This document shows positions 7,331-15,274 of a stretch of 33,227 bases of DNA, piece after piece. Made by a program: the position numbers and the translations under genes. Each line of letters opens with the position of its first letter. Position 1 is the stretch's first letter. The DNA is from Erwinia typographi. Its GTDB lineage: Bacteria; Pseudomonadota; Gammaproteobacteria; Enterobacterales; Enterobacteriaceae. The stretch is taken from contig NZ_JRUQ01000060.1 of the NCBI RefSeq assembly GCF_000773975.1, positions 1 through 33,227 on the forward strand, given 5' to 3'. The notes beneath the pieces are model-generated. The model ran no database searches and was not told where the DNA came from. It saw only the letters and a list, made by a program, of their open reading frames with translations.

Positions 7331-7963
7331 ATGATCGACCTGTATGCATTCGCCACGCCGAACAGCATTAAGGTGTTGATAGCCCTGGAAGAATTAGGAA
7401 TCGACTACGTTTTACACTCTGTCAATGTGCGTAATGACGAGCAGAAAACCGCTGAATTTCTTGCACTTAACCCGAATGGAAAAGTGCCGGTTCTGGTTGA
7501 TACTCAGTCGCCCTCTGAGCGTCTGGTGCTTACTGAATCGGCCGCCATTCTTGTCTATCTTGCTGAGAAAAACGGACGACTGTTACCTGCTGACGGCCCG
7601 GCAAGAGCTCGCGTGTTCGAACAGTTATTTTTCCATGCTTCTGGTCTGGGCCCCGCTTTTGGTCAGGCTGGTTTCTTTCAGCGCCATGCTGCAGAACCTC
7701 AGCCGATGGCACTCCAGCGTTTCTCAACTGAAGCGGCGCGCACGGTAACCGTGCTGGATGCTGTTCTTTCCCGTAACACGTATGTTGCCGGCAACGAATT
7801 TTCTATTGCCGATATCGCGCACTTTGGCTGGTTCTGGCGTCGTGAGTTTGCCGGTGTAAGTCTGGAAGGTGCGCCTCATATCGCACGCTGGTTTAGCGAA
7901 GTCTCTTCAAGATCCGCCGTGCAGCGCGCCATCGAACGCGTGAGGGCGCTTACCAATCACTGA
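7331..7963 (+). CDS. Glutathione S-transferase family protein, YfcG/nu-class-like
   Basis: A 210-residue protein with an N-terminal thioredoxin-like domain (1-80) and a helical C-terminal domain. The start MIDLYAFATPNSIKV carries T9-P10-N11, as in E. coli YfcG, where Thr9 and Asn11 replace the usual Tyr, Ser or Cys and contact glutathione. Those enzymes act as glutathione-dependent disulfide-bond reductases. The later motif NPNGKVPVLVD (cis-proline) and LTESAAILVYLAE bind glutathione. ATG 7331 is chosen over ATG 7325 because AAAAGGA at 7317-7323 is better spaced from it. It is the first gene of a plus-strand operon with the peroxiredoxin and SDR genes (gaps of about 60 and 52 bases). Confidence 0.87.
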   Translation: MIDLYAFATPNSIKVLIALEELGIDYVLHSVNVRNDEQKTAEFLALNPNGKVPVLVDTQSPSERLVLTESAAILVYLAEKNGRLLPADGPARARVFEQLFFHASGLGPAFGQAGFFQRHAAEPQPMALQRFSTEAARTVTVLDAVLSRNTYVAGNEFSIADIAHFGWFWRREFAGVSLEGAPHIARWFSEVSSRSAVQRAIERVRALTNH

Positions 7964-8023
7964 AAACATTCAGGGCATGCCAGCACCTGATATCGCTTCT
8001 GCACCATAAACCTGGAAATTATC

Positions 8024-8692
8024 ATGACATTACAAGCTAAGCTCGATGCTTTTAAGGCGGATTTTGAAGCTGGAAAACCGCCTTACAACGTACCCCATGC
8101 GGTGATTGAAACCATGCACAGGGCAACCCGGGAACTTATTGAATCGGGTGCCACACAGTCGGCGCTTAAAGCCGGTGACAAGGCACCGCTGTTTACGCTT
8201 AATGATCCGACGGGTCAGCCGGTTTCTTCCGCCGGGTTACTTTTAAAGGGGCCGCTGGTGCTGAGTTTTTACAGGGGCGTCTGGTGTCCCTACTGCAACA
8301 TGGAATTGCAGGCGCTTGAAGATGCATTGCCTGAATTTCAGGCGCTTGGCGCCAGCCTGCTGGCCATTTCACCGCAAACCGCACCCAACAGTCGCAAATC
8401 TGTGCGTAAGAATGCGCTGAGTTTCCCGATTCTTTCCGATTCTCATAACGACGTAGCGGCGGCGTTTGGTCTGCGCTTTGCGTTGCCGGATTATCTTATT
8501 GAGTTGTACAAAAATCTCAAAAACGATTTGCCACAGTTTAACGGAGACGAAAGCTGGACGCTTCCGATGCCTGCGCGCTATGTCATAGATCAGCATGGCA
8601 CCATCATTTATGCCGAGGTGAACCCGGACTACACGCGTCGCCCTGATCCTGAAGACATACTGCCTTCCCTGCGCCGCATCCGTAGCATGTAA
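8024..8692 (+). CDS. Peroxiredoxin-like AhpC/TSA-family protein
   Basis: A 222-residue thioredoxin-fold protein. The active-site region is LSFYRGVWCPYCNMEL, with C88 and C91 forming a CxxC pair at the N-terminus of the helix where AhpC/TSA peroxidases carry their peroxidatic cysteine. This arrangement is typical of the peroxiredoxin-like group with an extra 45-residue helical N-terminus, as seen here (residues 1-45). It probably reduces peroxides or disulfides in the cytoplasm; there is no signal peptide. The ribosome site is weak (GGAAA), consistent with translation as the second gene of the GST-led operon. Pairing with a glutathione-linked protein suggests shared thiol redox work, which is inference. 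Confidence 0.85.
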   Translation: MTLQAKLDAFKADFEAGKPPYNVPHAVIETMHRATRELIESGATQSALKAGDKAPLFTLNDPTGQPVSSAGLLLKGPLVLSFYRGVWCPYCNMELQALEDALPEFQALGASLLAISPQTAPNSRKSVRKNALSFPILSDSHNDVAAAFGLRFALPDYLIELYKNLKNDLPQFNGDESWTLPMPARYVIDQHGTIIYAEVNPDYTRRPDPEDILPSLRRIRSM

Positions 8693-8744
8693 AACATCCT
8701 GACCTCCTGCAGACAGCACCATAGGTCATTAACCGGAGTCAAAG

Positions 8745-9461
8745 ATGAAGAGAACCTTTCTTATTACAGGGGCCAGTAAAGGTATTGGTCTGGCGCTAGC
8801 CTACCGTCTCGCCGCCGCTGGACATCAGGTCGTGGGACTTGCACGAGGCACCGCAGAAAGTTTTCCCGGAACGCTAATCAGCGCCGATCTTTCAGACGCT
8901 GACGCATCACAGAAGGCGTTTAAAGCACTGCGCCGGCGTTATGACTTCGACGGAATCGTTAATAACGTCGGTCTGGTTAAGCCACAGCGTCTCGGAAAAG
9001 TTGATTTAATTTCTTTAGAAGAGGTAATGCGTGTCAATTTATATCCAGCATTACTGGGAACGCAGGCCATATTAGCGGGAATGAAAGAAAGAGGATGGGG
9101 GAGGATCGTTAATCTTTCCAGCCTGACCGTGCTCGGCAGTGTGGAGCGTACCGCTTATGCCGCGGCCAAAGCATCACTGATTAGCTTTACACGTAGCTGG
9201 GCGCTTGAACTCGCACAGACAGGCATTACCGTCAATGCGGTTGCGCCAGGTCCGACAGAAACAGAACTCTTTCGCGCCAATAATCCGGAGGGTAGTGCGG
9301 GTGAACAGCGATATCTTAATGGCGTGCCAATGAAGAGATTTGGTAAGCCAGATGAAATTGCGGCAACCATCGCGTTTCTTATGTCTGAGGATGCGGCGTT
9401 TATGACAGGTCAGACGCTGCATGTGGATGGTGGTGCATCAATAGGAAATTTGATTTTCTGA
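8745..9461 (+). CDS. Short-chain dehydrogenase/reductase (SDR)
   Basis: A 238-residue classical SDR. TGASKGIG at 8-15 is the NAD(P)-binding loop, NNVG at 73-76 is the structural motif, S125/S126, Y138 and K142 (YAAAK) form the catalytic set, and PGPTETELF follows. S11-K12 in the glycine-rich loop favours NADPH, which is inference. The C-terminus has the usual MTGQTLHVDGG. It would reduce a carbonyl or oxidise an alcohol. CGGAG precedes the ATG. It is the last gene of the plus-strand operon and could act with the crotonase on the same carbonyl compound. Confidence 0.9.
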   Translation: MKRTFLITGASKGIGLALAYRLAAAGHQVVGLARGTAESFPGTLISADLSDADASQKAFKALRRRYDFDGIVNNVGLVKPQRLGKVDLISLEEVMRVNLYPALLGTQAILAGMKERGWGRIVNLSSLTVLGSVERTAYAAAKASLISFTRSWALELAQTGITVNAVAPGPTETELFRANNPEGSAGEQRYLNGVPMKRFGKPDEIAATIAFLMSEDAAFMTGQTLHVDGGASIGNLIF

Positions 9462-10297
9462 GCGCGCAAAAAATTCAGAGGGCCAGTCTAGGGATGGCTT
9501 GATTGATCTTCAGTTTTTCTGAAAGCGACAGATTCTAAGCACAGGCCGGGAATGCCGTCGCGGCGCAAAAAATCTCTGTACAGAGATAATGTAATAAGCT
9601 CCTCGCTCCCCAAACTGGTGGGGCGAGGCGTTGCTATGAATGCCTACTTCCACATCTCTGGCCAGGTATTAGTGCGCATCGATCCAGAAGGGGTTCTGTC
9701 TCGGTTATTGACTACAAACTTAGTCTGCGCGGAGCAGAACAGTTAACGAGACCAGGTAGTTAGGCGCGTTTTAGCGTTGGGAACCTGTAATCACCGGATA
9801 GCTTTTTAAGGCGATTCATAAGTAGTCAGTTCGTACCGTCGGTCACAACGTCTGGTATTTCAAACTTCCGGAAGCCGCTCTGATACGAGGATTAAGGAGC
9901 TGATATTCAGGATTATCAACCGATCGACGCAGAGGAGTGCTCGAGACCACGGACCAGCCATGGCGCTTGAGGGCCATTATGCTTTTAAGTGCTGGTTCTA
10001 CAAAATTTTGGTGGCTTGTTACTTCCTGCCCTGTTAAGGGCTCTTTGGATCGTTAGCAAGCTGTGTTCACTGAAATGATATTCATTTGAAAATACGTCAC
10101 ATAACTACTCCTTACCCCCCCTTTGCGAACCTTAGATTTAATGACGGATTAAGTGACTACTTTTGATATTGAAAGTGTTCTGATGCAGACTGTCACATAA
10201 TCGAACGTATTTGTGACAGGTGAAAAAGGTTAATCGGCTATATCTTTGGAAACGCCACAGCCCTGCCCATAAATGGACTGTAGCCCCCTCAAATGAG
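9462..10297. other. Non-coding region after the redox block
   Basis: About 840 bases with no supported gene. It contains a hairpin CCTCGC-CCC...GGGGCGAGG at about 9601-9628 and the right copy of the diverged direct repeat at 9946-10022. A 64-codon open frame at 9552-9746 lacks a ribosome site and looks accidental. Confidence 0.5.
9946..10022. repeat. Diverged direct repeat, right copy
   Basis: Sequence centred on GGCGCTTGAGGGCCATTATG with AAGTGC and CAAAATTTT downstream, in the same order and orientation as the copy at 5143-5215. The two are about 4.8 kb apart. Confidence 0.6.
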
Positions 10298-10582
10298 TTA
10301 TTTAAAATGACGTAAGTGATTCATTTGTTGATGCAAAATGCGAATAATTAAAATATCCGACGCGCGGATACAATAAAAAATAGAGTGGCGCTGAAAATCA
10401 ATTCGCATGATTTCCGGTACAGCAGGGTAATCCCGCCCCATTTCGGGCATATCTGCCAGCAAGAGAAAGAAAGCCTCCAGCTCGTCTGTATAATGGTCTG
10501 CCTGCTGTTCCCCAAACTTTTGGAGGGTGTAATCATATATACCGGCAAAGTCTTCTACCGCGATCTCTGTCAGCTTATACAC
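10298..10582 (-). CDS. parE: ParE-family toxin of type II toxin-antitoxin pair
   Basis: About 94 residues of the RelE/ParE fold: YKLTEIAVEDFAGIYDYTLQKFGEQQA, then PEMGRDYP and a C-terminal IIRILHQQMN. ParE toxins poison DNA gyrase and kill daughter cells that lose the plasmid. The GTG at 10582 is chosen because ParE proteins normally begin with this YKL strand, and because it overlaps the last codons of parD, giving translational coupling. An ATG 33 bases upstream would add 11 residues inside parD. The gene follows parD in the standard antitoxin-toxin order. Confidence 0.88.
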   Translation of the reverse strand: MYKLTEIAVEDFAGIYDYTLQKFGEQQADHYTDELEAFFLLLADMPEMGRDYPAVPEIMRIDFQRHSIFYCIRASDILIIRILHQQMNHLRHFK

Positions 10583-10817
10583 GTTGCATGCGCTTTCTTT
10601 GTTCCGCGATATCATGCAATGAAAGAGTGCTTTCGCCGCTTTCCAGTCCCTTTACAACCGCCTGCCTGACAGCTTCATTGCTCGTTTCCTGCTGTTCCAG
10701 TAGTCGCAATGCCGACCGCATCACTTCGCTAACCGAACCATATCGGCCGCTATCTATTAACTGACTGACAAACGAATCCAGTTGTTCACCGATCGTTACG
10801 CTGGTTGTTCTGGCCAT
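10575..10817 (-). CDS. parD: ParD-family antitoxin
   Basis: Eighty residues. The N-terminal ribbon-helix-helix MARTTSVTIGEQLDSFVSQLIDSGRYGSVSEVMRSALRLLE is characteristic of ParD/CopG antitoxins; the C-terminal half (ESGESTLSLHDI...) would wrap the toxin. It neutralises ParE and represses its own promoter. The ATG at 10817 follows AGGGGG; the longer upstream frame is unlikely. It overlaps parE. The pair lies beside a serine resolvase, as parDE does beside the parCBA resolvase operon of RK2. Confidence 0.9.
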   Translation of the reverse strand: MARTTSVTIGEQLDSFVSQLIDSGRYGSVSEVMRSALRLLEQQETSNEAVRQAVVKGLESGESTLSLHDIAEQRKRMQRV

Positions 10818-11007
10818 ATTGCCCCCTGTGTGAATAATCAACACAACTATAAAAATCCGGGCTGCTTATGTCAATTTTACTCTGCGAGCAGAAACAGAAG
10901 ATTTTTCTGAGGCTTTCTGACGAATTTAATTGACCCTGCCCCCGAATACCGCGCTATAAAAACGACAGGCGTTGGGTCAGTACAGCGCCTCTGCCTGGGC
11001 AGCTCCG

Positions 11008-11457
11008 CTACAGCAAATCCAGTTGCTGACTCTGATCGGGTTTATTTTTTGGTTTCTTTTCAGGCGGCAGCGGGCGCTGCATTTCCTGCTGGAGCCAGTG
11101 CAGCAAAACCTCCACCATCCAGGCTTGCTGACCTTCAGTCAGTGGCTGCCATGGCGGGATGTTATGCCATTTACTCAGACAACCGCGACAACAGGTTGCC
11201 GTGGCATGTTGCGCGATAAATACCGGATGCCCGCGCATGGGGGTTTGTTTGCCATCATTAGCCGGAACGGCTGGTGCCAGCCGTTCTTTGATGAAATCTG
11301 TGGCATGCTGCCGGATTTGCGCTTCACCTTTTTTCAGGCAGTACTGATATTCAGCCCTGCCCAGATGGAAACGCAGCCGGAACTGAGAGCGGGACAGCCG
11401 CAAAAAAAGATCATCAATGGTCACGGCGATACAGCGTCCACTCTTCCACGCGCTCAC
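11008..11457 (-). CDS. DUF4186 family protein
   Basis: A 149-residue protein of unknown function. The region DLFLRLSRSQFRLRFHLG and then HATDFIKERLAP...MRGHPVFIAQHATATCCRGCLSKWHNIP matches what I know of DUF4186, in which conserved His and Cys residues (HPVF.AQHATATCCR.CL..WH.I) suggest a metal site. The C-terminal tail (PLPPEKKPKNKPDQSQ) is charged and probably disordered. Start is uncertain: GTG at 11457 and GTG at 11424 both lack a strong ribosome site, and the conserved part begins after the second. It follows the small unknown gene at 11486-11767 by about 28 bases and is the last gene of the resolvase-led group. Confidence 0.78.
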   Translation of the reverse strand: MSAWKSGRCIAVTIDDLFLRLSRSQFRLRFHLGRAEYQYCLKKGEAQIRQHATDFIKERLAPAVPANDGKQTPMRGHPVFIAQHATATCCRGCLSKWHNIPPWQPLTEGQQAWMVEVLLHWLQQEMQRPLPPEKKPKNKPDQSQQLDLL

Positions 11458-11485
11458 CGCCAGGCAGCGTACAGTATCTCACTGA

Positions 11486-11767
11486 TTAATCGTCCATGTC
11501 GGGGCGAAGCGTCCAGGTACTGCCACCGAAAAGAACGATCCCCACGATTTGCTCCCAGGTTTCTGTTTCTGCAAGTCGTTTTTCCACAGACAGAAAATCG
11601 GTCTGGCTCAGAATGACCTCATGCCGCTCACCTGGCGATTCCATTACATATCCGTCAGGGATTCGACGATTCGTTGAACCAGCCAGCCGGGCTGATGCCC
11701 GGTAAAAAGTTTTGATACACGCGCCGTTTTGCAGGGCAGACAGGATAACCTGTTCCGGGATCCGCAT
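11486..11767 (-). CDS. Small protein of unknown function between resolvase and DUF4186 gene
   Basis: Ninety-three residues starting MRIPEQVILSALQNGACIKTF. No family is recognised. The sequence is soluble, mixed alpha/beta in character, ending in acidic MDD. ATG 11767 is preferred to ATG 11773 because AAGGA, which lies within the last codons of the resolvase gene, is correctly spaced only for it. The start lies within a few bases of the resolvase stop, so the two are translationally linked. Confidence 0.65.
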   Translation of the reverse strand: MRIPEQVILSALQNGACIKTFYRASARLAGSTNRRIPDGYVMESPGERHEVILSQTDFLSVEKRLAETETWEQIVGIVLFGGSTWTLRPDMDD

Positions 11768-11769
11768 AT

Positions 11770-12348
11770 TCATTCCTTATGATTACGTGAAAGTGTTCTG
11801 TAAACGGTTGGCCGCGAGACTGAAAATAACTCAGCCAGATCGCTAATCGAGTACTGCCCGGTTTCATGCATCCGGCACAGTTCTTTCTGTTGTTTCTCAG
11901 ACAGTTTGGGTTGCTTCCCCCGCAGTTTTCCTTTAGCTCGCGCAATAGCCATACCTTCCCGGGTACGCAGGCGAATCAGGTCGCCCTCGAACTCAGCAAA
12001 CGTTGCCAGAACGTTAAAAAACATTTTCCCCACCGGGTCTTCCGGATCGTAGAGGCTGGCTCCCAGCGCCAGCTTCACGCCCCTGGCCTGTAATGCATCC
12101 GCAATGTCACGCGCATCAGGTACCGAGCGCGCCAGCCGATCAAGTTTTGGTACAACCAGGGTGTCACCACGGCGCACAGCGGCCAGCGCCTGATCCAGCC
12201 CAGGTCTCTGCCGGTTTGACCCTGTCAGTCCTCTGTCGGTGTAAATCCTGTCCGGGGATACGCCGAGCTTAGCCAGGGCTTCCTGCTGGACAGTCAAATC
12301 CTGCTTGTCCTTAGAGCAGCGGGCATAGCCAATCTGTATTGCAGTCAT
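11770..12348 (-). CDS. Serine recombinase, Tn3-type resolvase/invertase family
   Basis: A 192-residue small serine recombinase. YARCSKDKQDL at 8-18 holds the catalytic serine (S12). The motif KLDRLARSVPDA at about 68-79 supplies the conserved arginines, the long E-helix follows around 100-135, and a C-terminal helix-turn-helix (SISDLAELFSVSRPTVYRTL, about 167-186) binds DNA. It likely resolves plasmid multimers or cointegrates. A matching 28-bp imperfect palindrome lies about 100 bp upstream, where subsite I of a res site would be. No transposase accompanies it, so a plasmid stability role is more likely than an intact transposon. Confidence 0.9.
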   Translation of the reverse strand: MTAIQIGYARCSKDKQDLTVQQEALAKLGVSPDRIYTDRGLTGSNRQRPGLDQALAAVRRGDTLVVPKLDRLARSVPDARDIADALQARGVKLALGASLYDPEDPVGKMFFNVLATFAEFEGDLIRLRTREGMAIARAKGKLRGKQPKLSEKQQKELCRMHETGQYSISDLAELFSVSRPTVYRTLSRNHKE

Positions 12349-12450
12349 AAAGTGTACGTTTAAGGGGCCATGAAAGAGATTGATACCGTACCAGTTATAT
12401 GAGACAACGTCAGCAATGATTTTCTCTGAAGTGTAAATGTAATTTTTTAC

Positions 12451-12478
12451 TGTCCGCTGAACGATCCTCTTACGGACA
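12451..12478. promoter_or_regulatory. Candidate res subsite I for the serine recombinase
   Basis: A 28-bp imperfect palindrome with ends TGTCCG and CGGACA and an A+T-containing centre. Twenty-eight bp with TGTC...GACA ends is the size and form of resolvase crossover sites such as gamma-delta site I. It is the distal element upstream of the recombinase start, as in Tn3-type res sites. Subsites II and III, expected between 12349 and 12450, were not assigned. Confidence 0.5.
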
Positions 12479-12603
12479 CTAAAATCGCAGATGGCAAAAA
12501 TATGGCGGCTTGTCGCTTACAACCACCAATTCCTCCAGAGAGATCAGAAGTCGCGTCACTTCTGAAAGTTCCCCGGCCTGTTTCTCCTGAAATGAACCAG
12601 TAA

Positions 12604-12669
12604 CGTTTTTAGCCAGGACTGAGGCGGAGCACAGCGAAGTGAGCACCGAACAGCCCTGGCTAAAAAACG
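12604..12669. repeat. Long inverted repeat with 30-nt loop
   Basis: CGTTTTTAGCCAGGACTG at the left pairs with CAGCCCTGGCTAAAAAACG at the right, with one mismatch and one single-base bulge. The loop itself contains the direct repeat GTGCTC (on minus). The T-run lies inside the stem on its 5' side, so this is not an ordinary intrinsic terminator. Role unknown. Confidence 0.7.
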
Positions 12670-12717
12670 GAATAATGGCACCCGCTTTTCACATCGAATC
12701 CGGTGTATGGCCGGGCA

Positions 12718-13341
12718 TTAATTTCCACCCGGGGACACCACCGCCCGGAGATAATGTAACTGAGGCTCGTCGGGTACTGAAACCCGGTACCACCCTGCAC
12801 GCTCAAGCAGGGTGTCAAGAGCTGAAAGGTTACCGTTAATACGCACCGGCAGGGGGCTTATCTGAACCCCCTCTAGGCTGAACCCGTTCTCCAGCGCGCT
12901 TTTTTTCAGGTAAATACCGGCCACAGCGGGGCTGATTTTAAGCGCACGACGCCCGGACCATTCGCTTTCGCTCAGCACCCGGTAATCCCAGCCGGTGAGT
13001 TTTACCGCATGCAGCGCATGTTGCAGGCGGAACAAATCATTCTGCGCCTTCAGGTCATTGCCGGCGCGCCAGAGATAATGCAGTTTCCCGGGCAGGTCGG
13101 CACGCATTCCCTTTTCACGTCCTTCTTTCAGCAGCCAGCGGATGTCATTTGCCAGCTCACGGCGAAACCGCCGCTGTTTTTCAGCCGTGGCCAGCCACCG
13201 GGTGAGAAAAAGATTCTCCTGCCCGGGGGAGCAGACCTGTCCGTCAAGACGGGCCAGGTGAAGGGCGACAAGTCCGCACCAGGCGAGATGGGCCGCAAAC
13301 GTATTTCCGTTATCCATATCCATGTCAGTCTCACAAATCAT
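12718..13341 (-). CDS. DUF2913-like protein
   Basis: A 207-residue cytoplasmic protein. The first half, LAWCGLVALHLARLDGQV...ENLFLTRWLATAEKQRRFRRELANDIRWLLKEGREKGMRA, resembles the enterobacterial DUF2913 family as I remember it; that family has no known function. The protein is rich in Arg, Leu and Trp and has no signal peptide or membrane segment. A GGGGA run sits close to the ATG at 13341; internal ATGs at 13323 and 13317 are alternatives with weaker sites. It lies about 80 bases downstream of aqpZ on the same strand. Confidence 0.6.
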   Translation of the reverse strand: MICETDMDMDNGNTFAAHLAWCGLVALHLARLDGQVCSPGQENLFLTRWLATAEKQRRFRRELANDIRWLLKEGREKGMRADLPGKLHYLWRAGNDLKAQNDLFRLQHALHAVKLTGWDYRVLSESEWSGRRALKISPAVAGIYLKKSALENGFSLEGVQISPLPVRINGNLSALDTLLERAGWYRVSVPDEPQLHYLRAVVSPGGN

Positions 13342-13418
13342 ATTCCCCGCGGGCCGCTAAAGCCACGCAGGGTGAGGAGTGTCACGTCCGGTGCCGGGCA
13401 GAAAGTGCGTATACCCGG

Positions 13419-14114
13419 TCAGTCCCGGCTCTGCAGAAGCGTGCGGTAAATCAGGCCCCCCAGCATGCCGCCCACAACCGGCACAACCCAGAATACCCAG
13501 AGCTGCTGCAGGGCCCAGGTCCCCTGAAAAATGGCCACGGCGGTGCTGCGTGCCGGGTTAACCGAAGTATTAGTGACCGGGATACTGATAAGATGGATAA
13601 GGGTCAGCGCCAGGCCAATGGCGATGGGGGCAAAACCGGACGGGGCGCGTTTGTCCGTGGCACCGTGGATAACAATCAGGAAAAACGCCGTCAGCACCAG
13701 CTCCGCGATAATGGCCGACTGCAGGGAATAGCCCCCCGGCGAATGTTCACCAAAGCCGTTGGAGGCAAAGCCATTGGCGGTCACGTCAAAGCCGGACTTA
13801 CCGCTGGCAATCAGGTACAGGCCGCCTGCGGCCGCCACCCCGCCAGCAACCTGTGAAATAATATAAGGGATGACGTCGCTGAAAGTGATGCGCCCACCGG
13901 CCCACAGACCCAGCGTCACCGCCGGGTTGAAATGGCCGCCGGAAATATGCCCCACGGCATACGCCATGGTCAGTACCGTCAGCCCAAACGCCAGAGCCAC
14001 ACCAGCGAAGCCAATGCCCAGTTGCGGGTAGGCAGCGGCCAGGACGGCGCTGCCGCATCCCCCGAACACCAGCCAGAATGTGCCGAAAAATTCGGCTGCA
14101 CTTTTTCTTAACAT
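13419..14114 (-). CDS. aqpZ: Aquaporin Z water channel
   Basis: A 231-residue aquaporin, the same length as chromosomal AqpZ and similar throughout. Six membrane helices and two half-helices carry NPA motifs at 63-65 (HFNPAVTLG) and 186-188 (SVNPARSTA). The selectivity-filter residues F43, H174, T183 and R189 all match the water-selective E. coli channel, so it should pass water and not glycerol. It forms tetramers in the inner membrane. AAGGAA precedes the ATG. A complete aqpZ on a plasmid is uncommon and suggests capture from a related chromosome. No transposase flanks it. It may be co-transcribed with the DUF2913-like gene. Confidence 0.95.
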   Translation of the reverse strand: MLRKSAAEFFGTFWLVFGGCGSAVLAAAYPQLGIGFAGVALAFGLTVLTMAYAVGHISGGHFNPAVTLGLWAGGRITFSDVIPYIISQVAGGVAAAGGLYLIASGKSGFDVTANGFASNGFGEHSPGGYSLQSAIIAELVLTAFFLIVIHGATDKRAPSGFAPIAIGLALTLIHLISIPVTNTSVNPARSTAVAIFQGTWALQQLWVFWVVPVVGGMLGGLIYRTLLQSRD

Positions 14115-14757
14115 GATTCAGTTCCTTTGGTTATTAATGAGTAACAGACGCACTGATATGCCGGGCATGATAAATGAAGGACGGCAGCGAAGGGAAACCG
14201 CCGGTTAAGTAACGGGGCAACGTTTCCGCTCCACGCGGAACTCATAGCCACAACGCTACCATTAAGTCCACCCGTGCGGCGCCCCGTCAGCCCACGTTCA
14301 GCATCACCGTTCGCCAGAGGGCGGCGGCACATCGCCTGACGTCCTTTTTATCTAACTGCGTCTAAACCAGACGGCAATCCACAGCAACTAATCATGCCGC
14401 TGAGAGGCCTTCCCGGAATTCGGTGAAGTCGCACTTGCTGTTCTCCGGCTGGCACGAATGCAAAATGGCGTCTGAATTTACCAAAGTCTGGCATTTGAAT
14501 CGATCGCGATCAGAGGTAACGAGAGTTCAAATCATTGTGGTTCAATGGGGTGATGCAGACGCCTCACATCAGAGGGAATTGTCGCCCTGCCTGAGAAATC
14601 CGGGGACTGACGAGTGTGTTAACGGGAGGCTCCCCTCCTGGGGGTAACGCTCCTGTGGCAGTCAGAATAGTAACCATAATGATTTTCAGGAGGAAGTATC
14701 AGACGTCAACGGTTCTGCCGGGCCCTGTCCCTGCATCTCTGTTACCGGGGACTGAAT

Positions 14758-14795
14758 AATAAAAAAAGCCGCCGGGAACCAGACAGCCAGGCGGC
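14758..14795 (-). terminator. Rho-independent terminator (minus strand)
   Basis: Read on minus, GCCGCC pairs with GGCGGC across a 16-base loop and is followed by seven T. No gene that it would end was identified. Confidence 0.65.
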
Positions 14796-15101
14796 AAAGG
14801 AAATACAACAGGTAAACTATTTTAAACTGTGAACTACCCACACATAACGGATCGGGTTATGTGCACCATTAAATATACCCTGAGTGGCATGAATGAAAGC
14901 TAAACGTGGTTGATACTGACATGGGGAGCCTGTGTGATCTTCCCGGCCGACCGCGCATCCGCAACACGACCCGACAGGGCCTGGCTTTACCGGTATGTGA
15001 ATGGACAGGAGAGAAAACGGCGGCTGCACTTACTGCGGTGACGGCTGTGGCGACAGATCGGGGATGTTGATTTAAACAGCGCAGCAGGGAGATCTCAACT
15101 G

Positions 15102-15127
15102 AAAAAAACGCCCTCTCTTCAGGGCGT
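15102..15127 (-). terminator. Rho-independent terminator (minus strand)
   Basis: Read on minus, CGCCCT-GAAGAG-AGGGCG followed by seven T. It is a compact strong hairpin. The upstream minus-strand DNA (15128-15270) has no clear gene, so it may end a small RNA. Confidence 0.75.
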
Positions 15128-15274
15128 AACCGAACATAACGATTAAAAGTTGAGAAAAGCAAGGTTAACGTCTTTTACTTCATCAGGGTTGTGAATGCGC
15201 TTATTCACACGACACAGTATGCCCGTTGAACGTTAAACAACAGCCTGATACCCCTTTGATACGGCAGAGAAATA

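Noticed and set aside
5443..9461. Intact transposon carrying the redox block
   Set aside because: No transposase and no inverted terminal repeats found; only diverged direct repeats are present.
10972..11616. 214-codon plus-strand frame
   Set aside because: Antisense to the DUF4186 gene and the adjoining small gene; no family resemblance and no ribosome site.
12639..12839. Short plus-strand frame within the inverted-repeat and DUF2913 region
   Set aside because: Starts inside the hairpin and runs antisense into the DUF2913-like gene.
14817..15162. Minus-strand frames between aqpZ and parA
   Set aside because: Begin at GTG or unmarked starts without ribosome sites; the longer one runs through the terminator hairpin at 15102-15127.
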